Source: Hofstenia miamia (lineage: Eukaryota > Xenacoelomorpha > Acoela). Taken from it: DNA of 64,000 bases. Numbering within the stretch: position 1 is the first letter of the stretch; the number at the start of each line of letters is the position of its first letter. Shown in pieces: positions 32,210-40,760 of this stretch. The notes beneath the pieces are model-generated. The model ran no database searches, was not told the origin of the DNA, and was given only the letters and a program-made list of their open reading frames with translations. The stretch spans positions 1,491,502-1,555,501 of the forward strand of contig SCFE01000106.1 in the NCBI GenBank assembly GCA_004352715.1, written 5' to 3'. Made by a program: the position numbers and the translations under genes.

Positions 32210-33883
32210 TTTTTTCCCTGAAGAGCAATACAATATTTGTTTACATTTTGATCCTGCCTATCAGTTCCTCCCATATGTTGATTTTATTCTTGAACTATCT
32301 TTGGGCAGTCAACTTTTACATTCTTTTTCTCACTCATGTATGGACTGTTGATGCTACTGATATGACGGCATTATCCATCCATCTACATACCATAATTTTA
32401 TTCACTTTGTCTGTGGCGAACTCAGCCGTTCCTCTCTTTTGTTTCTTCATAACATCAACTGATTTCAGGGGGCAATTTTTACACTTGTTTGCTCTTATTG
32501 TCCCTGTAGCACCGTAATTTCTTTCCTTCAGTTCTGTGAGAAGTTCGAATGAAGTAAAGAGATTATCAAAATATATATTATATGGAAGTGACTGTTTATC
32601 TACTGGCAATGCATCAATGTTTTTCAAGACTGTAGCGGCACATTTGCCAAATACTTTCTCGTTCAGCTCATTTCCTTCATAGGTACGTCCTTGATAAAGA
32701 TCAAAGGTCACTAGATAACCATCGTCTGTATTTAGACACCAAGCTTTGTATCCGAATCTAATTGGTTTCATTCTGATGCACTGTTTACACCCATGCTTAC
32801 CATAATACTCAATCATTGCTTCATCATGAGAGAGTGACTTCACAGGTTGAAAATGCTCTATGAACTTCTTTGTTAGATGTCTGACGAGTGGACGAACTTT
32901 GGCATATTTGTCAGTTGTATCAAATGAAGAATTATCAGAAAAGTGAATGAATTGCATAATTTTTTCAAATCTTCTCCTTCTCATTGCTTGATAGACAGCT
33001 TCATTTTTTGTCAAAGACGAATTTCTCCAAAACATCCTCCGAGAAGATACAGGAACAATGCCAGATACTATCAAAATTCCAATGAACACTTTAATTTCTT
33101 CTTTTGTTACCAAGAAATCTGTTTCACCTTTGAAAGTTGCATAGAGAATTGTCTGATCCACTAACATATTCCACATATCATCATCAAAAAATAGTTCAAA
33201 AAGTTCAACTGGAGTAAAATCTCTATATTTTGCATAATTTTCCTCCGGAAATATACAGTCCCCAGGTGTGAGAGAAGTGCCAAGACTCCATTTAGGAGTC
33301 TTATAGCTATTGATAGGTGAAGAATTATAAGCCTCACCATCATTTTCAGTAGTACAACATTCATTGTGGAAAGTAGCCTCATCATTACCAGTTAGTTGAG
33401 CCTCACCATCATCTTCAAATATACGCCTTCCGTCATGGAAAACAGCTTCAGCATTACCAGTCAGTTGTCTGCTGGACAAATTATCTATCAATCGTCTTCA
33501 TCAGCAGAGTCTTCATCAGTCAATAGGCTTGGCTCATTAGGCTCAATGTAAACTTCTGCATGGCTATCTTCTTCTTCTAATATAGCTAATATATCATGCA
33601 TAGTCAGGAATCTGAAATATGAAACATAAAATGAACTTAGAACATGCTAGAAATTTGATATTCATAAAATATGTGTACTGAGAAAAAATGTATCTGCATT
33701 AGCTCAGCGATCCATATATGGCACAGCAAATAAAAAATATATGCAGACAATACAGTAGATTAGAGAAATATGAAAGTCAACTAGAAAGGTCAGTTTATAA
33801 CTTTTTCAACATAATGCAGTTACCAAAAGAACATATTCATCAAATCAATGTGCAAAATATACTTACTTTCTACTGAAAGCCAT
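32210..33883 (-). pseudogene. piggyBac transposase, copy 2, with a 5' intron
   Basis: The most complete copy of its family. A 17-base exon (33867-33883, MAFSRK) with a GTAAGT donor joins across a 255-base intron to an acceptor at 33611, giving FLTMHDILAILEEEDSHAE and an acidic region. A small frameshift near 33495 follows. Then the long frame 33491-32334 holds the DDE core: SHDEAMIEYYGKHG, YIYFDNLFTS-like DNLFTSFELL, and NKIMVCRWMDNAVISVAST. A further shift is followed by SEKKNVKVDCPKIVQ, one stop, and HMGGTDRQDQNVNKY before the copy ends at about 32210. The Cys-rich tail is missing. It is related to PGBD-type proteins. Dead by two shifts, a stop and truncation. Confidence 0.88.
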
Positions 33884-34171
33884 TGTTCTTGGCACAGAAG
33901 AACGACGCTTCTTTTCAAGGTGGCAGCAGAGCAAAGACTGGCAGGTTTGAAGCGCTGTACTCATATGAGCATGCTGCAGCAGGCTTGTTGCGTATTCCCA
34001 ATGCACTTGTTCAAGCTTTTCTTAACCCAGAGAGATGTATGATGCAATATTGCATCATACTGTTAATGTGTAATATATGTACCACTGAGCTGATATGGGT
34101 TAAAAGATAGTGTTATGAATTAAACGTTGATTAGAGGTAATTTGTGCTGATATATGTAGTCATCTTTGCTG

Positions 34172-34430
34172 TTAAGTGTTGGTTGCATTGATCTTATGTA
34201 TATACTTTCGATTACGTTTAAATTTTTTGGGGATGGTTGATCTTGAAATTTTGATTTCATCATTTAATCTACATTTTCGTAGGTGTTCTGATATTGTTGA
34301 TTTAGTTTCGTGTTCTTTTATTCTTTTGCTTAGTTGTCTGCTACTATATCCAACATAGTCCTCACCACAGTTGCAATTGATTTTATAGATACCATTGGAC
34401 TTATCGGATATCTTTGTCATTGATTTTAAT
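34172..34430 (-). pseudogene. GIY-YIG endonuclease domain of a Penelope-like element
   Basis: GIYKINCNCGEDYVGYSSRQ followed by LSKRIKEHE is a GIY-YIG nuclease signature (the second motif reads YVG). In Penelope-like retroelements this domain follows the reverse transcriptase; no RT is present here, so this is a 5'-truncated piece. The frame is open across about 83 codons, and sequence upstream (LVYTTQKLSQNLELKS) is also open. It sits inside a pair of inverted repeats (see 27942-34510). Confidence 0.8.
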
Positions 34431-34544
34431 TCTAGGTTTTGACTAAGCTTTTGCGTTGTATAAACAAGTTGAGCGAAATATATCTTTTAGTCTGTTTTTA
34501 CTAAAATTATTAAAGATCCTTAACAATATAGTATTGCTAAACGA

Positions 34545-34695
34545 GGTATAATCTATCTGTTGCTGATGATACTTTATTACATACAACCAAATATGAAGAT
34601 TTATTCAATGCATTAGACGGAGCTATCTTATATTTTGTTAAGAATAAAATGAAGTTTGAATATTAAAAAAACTAAATTCATGATGCTAAACTAAT
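34545..34695 (+). pseudogene. LINE reverse transcriptase fragment
   Basis: VADDTLLHTTKYEDLFNALD followed by VKNKMKFEY is the ADD active site and following helix of a CR1/Jockey-like reverse transcriptase. About 150 bases survive. Confidence 0.65.
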
Positions 34696-34721
34696 CAAAT
34701 GATGAGAAACTAACAGGCTTG

Positions 34722-34779
34722 TCCAGTGTAATTCGAATCTAATTGGACATTGGAATCTGATTGGAATTTTTTGGACAAG
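34722..34779. repeat. small palindromic repeat
   Basis: GCTTGTCCA at the left and TGGACAAGC at the right enclose about 40 bases of AATTGGA-type sequence. A similar arrangement is at 21888-21965. Confidence 0.4.
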
Positions 34780-34936
34780 CAAAATTTGTTTTTGCATTGA
34801 AAAAGAAGTGTAGTGGAATACGTCCAATTGCAGTTGGCGAAGTTATACGTTGCATAGTGGCTAAATGCTTATGCCGTGTTAAACAATAGGGTATAAGAAG
34901 GTGCAACCATGTGTGCTTTGCACATATGGGGGCGGT

Positions 34937-35061
34937 GATGATGATGTGAGACTGTCTGTTCTGTGGAGCAGACGGCGACTTCTATGCCCAGAGCCGTAGA
35001 GTGCGTCTACGAGGGCAGTTATACAGAGGATTTTCCTCTGTCTCTGGCCTCTAGATAGGCC
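34937..35061. repeat. 125-base repeat, second copy, cut by gap
   Basis: Matches 29815-29941 essentially base for base and is cut by the gap at 35062. The preceding sequence (34860-34936) may be the start of the same element. Confidence 0.75.
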
Positions 35062-36061
35062 NNNNNNNNNNNNNNNNNNNNNNNNNNNNNNNNNNNNNNN
35101 NNNNNNNNNNNNNNNNNNNNNNNNNNNNNNNNNNNNNNNNNNNNNNNNNNNNNNNNNNNNNNNNNNNNNNNNNNNNNNNNNNNNNNNNNNNNNNNNNNNN
35201 NNNNNNNNNNNNNNNNNNNNNNNNNNNNNNNNNNNNNNNNNNNNNNNNNNNNNNNNNNNNNNNNNNNNNNNNNNNNNNNNNNNNNNNNNNNNNNNNNNNN
35301 NNNNNNNNNNNNNNNNNNNNNNNNNNNNNNNNNNNNNNNNNNNNNNNNNNNNNNNNNNNNNNNNNNNNNNNNNNNNNNNNNNNNNNNNNNNNNNNNNNNN
35401 NNNNNNNNNNNNNNNNNNNNNNNNNNNNNNNNNNNNNNNNNNNNNNNNNNNNNNNNNNNNNNNNNNNNNNNNNNNNNNNNNNNNNNNNNNNNNNNNNNNN
35501 NNNNNNNNNNNNNNNNNNNNNNNNNNNNNNNNNNNNNNNNNNNNNNNNNNNNNNNNNNNNNNNNNNNNNNNNNNNNNNNNNNNNNNNNNNNNNNNNNNNN
35601 NNNNNNNNNNNNNNNNNNNNNNNNNNNNNNNNNNNNNNNNNNNNNNNNNNNNNNNNNNNNNNNNNNNNNNNNNNNNNNNNNNNNNNNNNNNNNNNNNNNN
35701 NNNNNNNNNNNNNNNNNNNNNNNNNNNNNNNNNNNNNNNNNNNNNNNNNNNNNNNNNNNNNNNNNNNNNNNNNNNNNNNNNNNNNNNNNNNNNNNNNNNN
35801 NNNNNNNNNNNNNNNNNNNNNNNNNNNNNNNNNNNNNNNNNNNNNNNNNNNNNNNNNNNNNNNNNNNNNNNNNNNNNNNNNNNNNNNNNNNNNNNNNNNN
35901 NNNNNNNNNNNNNNNNNNNNNNNNNNNNNNNNNNNNNNNNNNNNNNNNNNNNNNNNNNNNNNNNNNNNNNNNNNNNNNNNNNNNNNNNNNNNNNNNNNNN
36001 NNNNNNNNNNNNNNNNNNNNNNNNNNNNNNNNNNNNNNNNNNNNNNNNNNNNNNNNNNNNN
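35062..36061. other. assembly gap of 1000 N
   Basis: Unresolved bases. Confidence 0.99.
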
Positions 36062-36543
36062 ATTAGCAAGGCGCGAAACATAACAACTGGTTGACGCATT
36101 AAAATCCATGAGCACAAAACGAAACACATGCTCAATAACGAGTTAAAAGAAAGATGAATGTACTATTACTAGATTGAACAGTAACCGAATATCTTAATAC
36201 AAAACTATAAACGTTTAGATAAAAAGTACACATGCAAATTACAGTGGTTGACCAATAACAGAATCGAGGTAAATGACCTCCTGTGTAATTACCTGGAAAT
36301 GGGCATCATTTGATGATAAGGAACCGTGCCGTTAGGTAGCACGGGAATGGAAGAATCTAGAATAGTAAATTAATCCTACAAAACCTATTGAAATCTATTC
36401 GCTCGTTTGCAAATATAAAAAATAATATAATCGTAAGCAAGCAGAAGTAACTTTCAATAACTTAATGCAAAGGGATAGTTATTGGCATTGTTTGACGATG
36501 TTACAGGGAAATATATTTAAAATCACTAGCATCTAAAAATTAC
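36062..36543. other. probable intron or downstream part of the Ser/Pro/Gln-rich gene
   Basis: The last visible exon donor is at 36543, so at least one more exon should lie downstream on the minus strand, here or in the gap. None was recognised. Confidence 0.4.
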
Positions 36544-37084
36544 CGAAAGGCACGCAACCAACATACTGTTGTAAGGCTGCTAACTGTATATCCGCAGCAG
36601 ATATTCCAAGAGACTGGGTCACTAAAAACAAATTACTAAAGCATTCGTGCGTTAAAACTTACTTGGCATTGGCAAGCCTGGAATAAAGACCCCTTGAGGC
36701 AATGGTGTATAGGGTGGAGTGGGCATTGCAGATACTGGTGATGACGGTATAAATGGTGAACTTGCTTTTTCGTTGAATGCTAAATTAAATTTAAAGCGAT
36801 TCATTAAAAAACATTTACCTGTAATAGATTGCTCTGAATTTGAACTTGGACAATTGCGCTGTGAATTGGAAATAACAGGAGAGGCTTCTAAATTAAAAAA
36901 TGAATATTGAATAAGACCGAATCTATGAACCTTGAGTGCCATTTGATGACGATGAATTTGTAGGTAATGACAAAGGAGTGGAAGCGCCTGATACAAGTGG
37001 GGAAGACGAACCAGATATAGATTGATTCAACAAGGCGGTCTGATTCGCAGCCATCAATGCTTGATGCTGCTGAATTGCGGCAAT
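36544..37084 (-). CDS. unrecognised Ser/Pro/Gln-rich protein, four internal exons
   Basis: Four minus-strand exons, each with AG acceptor and GT donor: 37084-36931, 36887-36819, 36779-36663 and 36621-36544. All three introns are tiny (39-43 bases) and all exon junctions are phase 1, so the frame stays open throughout. The protein reads IAAIQQHQALMAANQTALL, a Ser-rich stretch, EASPVISNSQRNCPSS, then PSSPVSAMPTPPYTPLPQ with GVFIPGLPMP, then MTQSLGISAADIQLAALQQY. The Gln/Ala helix-like and Pro-rich composition suggests a low-complexity region of a nuclear or RNA-binding regulator. I do not recognise the family. Both N- and C-terminal exons are missing. Confidence 0.62.
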
Positions 37085-37145
37085 CTACAAATATGCCGCT
37101 TAAACTAATACAATAACTTCCGAAGGGTCATTGTCGACCGCAGTA

Positions 37146-37187
37146 CAGTCTTGGACAAATATGAAAACATTGATTCTATTAAAAATG

Positions 37188-37228
<41 letters not shown>
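37146..37228. mobile_element. Tc1-like element end next to (TA)n, second copy
   Basis: A 46-base block at 37146-37191 beginning CAGTCTTGGACAAATATG after TA is identical to the reverse complement of 27311-27356. (TA)n follows at 37192-37228. It probably marks one end of a Tc1-type non-autonomous element; no second end was found nearby. Confidence 0.6.
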
Positions 37229-37230
<2 letters not shown>

Positions 37231-38986
37231 TTATAGGGGATGATTCTGCGCTTCACTTTCAGGTTGTGCTTTTTTGTCTCACAGAAAAGTTACTATTTTA
37301 ATGGCATTATATGAAAAACAAAATATTGATAATTTGACCTTGAATGATTCATGATCACTCGAAGAATGACTGAAATCACTAGAATCTAGAGCTTAGTATG
37401 TTAAGAGATAAGCATTTCAGATAGATTTCAAGGAAAAACAGTTTATAAAACACTGAAATCTTTCCCTTTCCTCCAAAAGGTCGATATTTTCACATAATTC
37501 TTTCTAAAGGATGTCAAATTTAAGCACATCAAAATCATCAGAGAAAGTGTGGTGGGTATTTTTCATATACAGTTGATAAATTTTGATTTAACGAAATTTA
37601 ATATTAATAAAAAAAATATTGAGAAGTATAAATTTCCGTACTACAAATTTTTGGTAATTGAAAACAGCTCCCATTGCTAACCAAAAGTTGTCTTAGTTAA
37701 CGCACACTTTTTCTATCAATTAACGACAATAACCAATTTGCCGTATTTAATGTAATCCCTTACATATTCATAACAGAAAATTTAATATAATATAAAAGAA
37801 TGTCTCTATAAGAATGATTTGTTTGTCCTTAACGACGCGAGTATGTGTCCCTATCGCAAATAAAACCTGCTATCTAGAAATATCTATATCTTAATCACAG
37901 AAAGGCTCATCCCTGGAAGAATATCGACGCTCGAGCTATATACTATTGAATGACAAAAATAAAACAAATTTTTTCAACTTTTAGAGTTAGGGACACATTC
38001 TTGCATGGCGAAACATAGTGACTAGGAAATTATACACACGATTAATGAAATGAGATTAACACAGAGGAAACAGAAACTTTAAGCAATTAATTGCATTGTC
38101 TTGACAAATGATGTCTTTTCGTGGCAATAAATAGTTTAAATAATTACCTAATCAAATTATTAGCATTGAAAAATTATTACATTTGTTGAAGATATTACTC
38201 CTTGAAAACCAGCTTTAAAATTACAAACCCAATTGTATTAAGTAACACTAGGATGTGCTTAAGCCAATATTAAGAATTTCATTTCCTTTTGTGCATAATT
38301 AATTTTTCAAGTCTGGCTGACATTTAATTTCATTTGACCAATTGTAAATTATCATCAGTTTATTTTTTTCCACATATCTGCCCATTGTCTTAAATATAGG
38401 AGACAAATTTCCAAAATATTCCTCTAATTCTTAAAAATTTTAAACATAGCATTTTTGAAAAGATTTTCTAAACAGAAAACATCATTTTGGCATAAAAGCA
38501 GATTGAGAATTTTTTTTGACGTCAATGAGTAACTATTAGTTTGGTGGGGACATAATTTAATATTAAGATAATCATATCTATAAACACTCGCACCCACTTG
38601 ATTTGTTTAAATATTTTGACAAGATAATCTAAAATTAGTCAAACGCAATTGGATCGAAGAGCAACTGAAAAACCAAAAAATAAGCAAAATCTAAATTTAT
38701 TAAAATTACTATTTATGTTTATAATTTAATAATTAGCTTTTGAAACTAAAGATTAAAATTTCATTAATACGGATATTTTTTATAATTAGATTTATGCCAA
38801 TGTAGCTGTTCTTTTTGAGTTAAAACTGGTCTAAATACATATATTGGCAAGGTACTATTTTAAATACTATCTATTAAATTTACCAATTCACTGCTTAGCT
38901 TATTGAATGAGCGATTTATAAATGTCATATACAAAAATCAATTCCTAAAACTACAAACACTTTGTATCCACATTTTCAACGCTTAA
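37229..38986. other. 1.7 kb AT-rich intergenic region
   Basis: No exon or repeat recognised on either strand. It separates the Ser/Pro/Gln-rich gene from CDIN1, both on the minus strand. Confidence 0.4.
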
Positions 38987-39823
38987 TCATGACATAGTGA
39001 CAATATTTTCAGGAAACGAGTCCATCAAAAATAAACCATTTTTTACATGAACATTTAACTCATTGACAAAGCCATTCCAATAAATAACTAATCCAGGCCC
39101 AAAACGATTACAATAACAAGAATACTGCTCTTCCATATTTTGCTTGAAACTTTCTGGATCCCCAAATGACGCTTTACTGTCAATCCAATTAACAATGAAA
39201 TTATTACTAGCGATCGCGAACGGTATCTCCAATTTGACATCTGGTGTTTTGTCATAACCTCTTTTTCTAAGATCACATTCTGTAAAAAAAGTGAGATTTT
39301 TGCCACGTAAAATACTAACAAGTTTTAATTCATAATCATTTCCCGATACTCGCTTGATGGTTTCTGCAATGGGTCCATAGTTTATATCTTCTAGCAGACA
39401 CGATGAAACATTTCTACTAAGCAATGGATCTTCAATTAACCACGGCTCTTTCATTAATTCAGTCACTCGCTTTCGCATGGGGGTGTTAGTTGTGATGTGA
39501 CAATCTTGAAGATACATTTCAATTATGATTCTAGCAAATAATGCAGGGCTCATTGCATTATTTTTGGCAAGGTTGATGATTATATGGAAATCAGTTTGAT
39601 TAGCAGTCTTTGCTTCCAGATATTGATTGTAATATTCCATTTTTTTCTCCGAACTATGTCTATGTGAATAATTTTGCCTCTCGAATCGATTCCAGCATTG
39701 AGTATAAATACTGGTTAAAGTTTCATTGGAAAATTTAACAGAATATAGAACACATTGTTCTTTATAGGTTTTGAAATCATTATTAACGAAGTTCAAAATA
39801 TTGTTATAGTCATCCAGTATCAT
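38987..39823 (-). CDS. CDIN1: CDIN1, codanin-1-interacting nuclease, intronless
   Basis: A single 278-residue frame, close to the 281 residues of the vertebrate protein (formerly C15orf41). CDIN1 binds codanin-1, and human mutations cause congenital dyserythropoietic anaemia type I. Residues 1-160 are helical. SPALFARIIIEMYLQD is at about 92-107 and EDINYGPIAETIK at about 145-157. The C-terminal half is a PD-(D/E)XK nuclease fold: YDKTPD at 190-195 supplies the first Asp and IDSKASFGD at 214-222 supplies D-x-K (Asp215, Lys217). The conserved RFGPGLVIYW is at 240-249. Start and end both fit the family, so no introns are needed, although the vertebrate gene has several. It may be a normal single-exon gene of this lineage or a retrocopy. 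Confidence 0.93.
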   Translation of the reverse strand: MILDDYNNILNFVNNDFKTYKEQCVLYSVKFSNETLTSIYTQCWNRFERQNYSHRHSSEKKMEYYNQYLEAKTANQTDFHIIINLAKNNAMSPALFARIIIEMYLQDCHITTNTPMRKRVTELMKEPWLIEDPLLSRNVSSCLLEDINYGPIAETIKRVSGNDYELKLVSILRGKNLTFFTECDLRKRGYDKTPDVKLEIPFAIASNNFIVNWIDSKASFGDPESFKQNMEEQYSCYCNRFGPGLVIYWNGFVNELNVHVKNGLFLMDSFPENIVTMS

Positions 39824-39889
39824 TGTATTACATCATCTAAAAATATACACTTAAATTGAATTTGGTGAATTCAGATGGTTTCTAAAAGC

Positions 39890-40760
39890 TTTTTTATATA
39901 TATATATATATANNNNNNNNNNNNNNNNNNNNNNNNNNNNNNNNNNNNNNNNNNNNNNNNNNNNNNNNNNNNNNNNNNNNNNNNNNNNNNNNNNNNNNNN
40001 NNNNNNNNNNNNNNNNNNNNNNNNNNNNNNNNNNNNNNNNNNNNNNNNNNNNNNNNNNNNNNNNNNNNNNNNNNNNNNNNNNNNNNNNNNNNNNNNNNNN
40101 NNNNNNNNNNNNNNNNNNNNNNNNNNNNNNNNNNNNNNNNNNNNNNNNNNNNNNNNNNNNNNNNNNNNNNNNNNNNNNNNNNNNNNNNNNNNNNNNNNNN
40201 NNNNNNNNNNNNNNNNNNNNNNNNNNNNNNNNNNNNNNNNNNNNNNNNNNNNNNNNNNNNNNNNNNNNNNNNNNNNNNNNNNNNNNNNNNNNNNNNNNNN
40301 NNNNNNNNNNNNNNNNNNNNNNNNNNNNNNNNNNNNNNNNNNNNNNNNNNNNNNNNNNNNNNNNNNNNNNNNNNNNNNNNNNNNNNNNNNNNNNNNNNNN
40401 NNNNNNNNNNNNNNNNNNNNNNNNNNNNNNNNNNNNNNNNNNNNNNNNNNNNNNNNNNNNNNNNNNNNNNNNNNNNNNNNNNNNNNNNNNNNNNNNNNNN
40501 NNNNNNNNNNNNNNNNNNNNNNNNNNNNNNNNNNNNNNNNNNNNNNNNNNNNNNNNNNNNNNNNNNNNNNNNNNNNNNNNNNNNNNNNNNNNNNNNNNNN
40601 NNNNNNNNNNNNNNNNNNNNNNNNNNNNNNNNNNNNNNNNNNNNNNNNNNNNNNNNNNNNNNNNNNNNNNNNNNNNNNNNNNNNNNNNNNNNNNNNNNNN
40701 NNNNNNNNNNNNNNNNNNNNNNNNNNNNNNNNNNNNNNATATATATATATATATATATAT
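39890..40760. repeat. (TA)n microsatellite with 826-base gap
   Basis: TA runs at 39896-39912 and 40739-40760 border the gap 39913-40738. The right run is the target of the orphan TIR transposon. Confidence 0.85.

Larger units (their letters stand above)
28038..34103 (-). mobile_element. piggyBac sequence inserted at TTAA, with duplicated transposase
   Basis: The left end is TTAACCCATTTCAGCTC at 28038 and the right end, read inward, is TTAACCCATATCAGCTC from 34103: matching inverted ends with one mismatch and TTAA on both sides. Inside are two near-identical transposase copies in the same orientation (28120-29084 and 32210-33883), with two gaps and LINE-like sequence between them. The outer ends share one insertion site, so either a single element was later expanded or the assembly duplicated it. 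Confidence 0.65.
27942..34510 (-). mobile_element. Penelope-like element with inverted ends, split by piggyBac
   Basis: 27942-27989 and 34464-34510 are inverted copies of each other: TATTTCGCTCAACT next to AGACTAAAAGAT, with matching AT-rich outer parts, about 47 bases. The left part runs to the TTAA at 28038. The sequence after the TTAA at 34100 (TTAAAAGATAGTGTTATG) continues exactly where the left part stops, as judged from the uninterrupted relative at 15860-15985. So a small element of about 0.5 kb was opened at TTAA by piggyBac material. It encodes the GIY-YIG ORF at 34172-34430. Confidence 0.62.
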
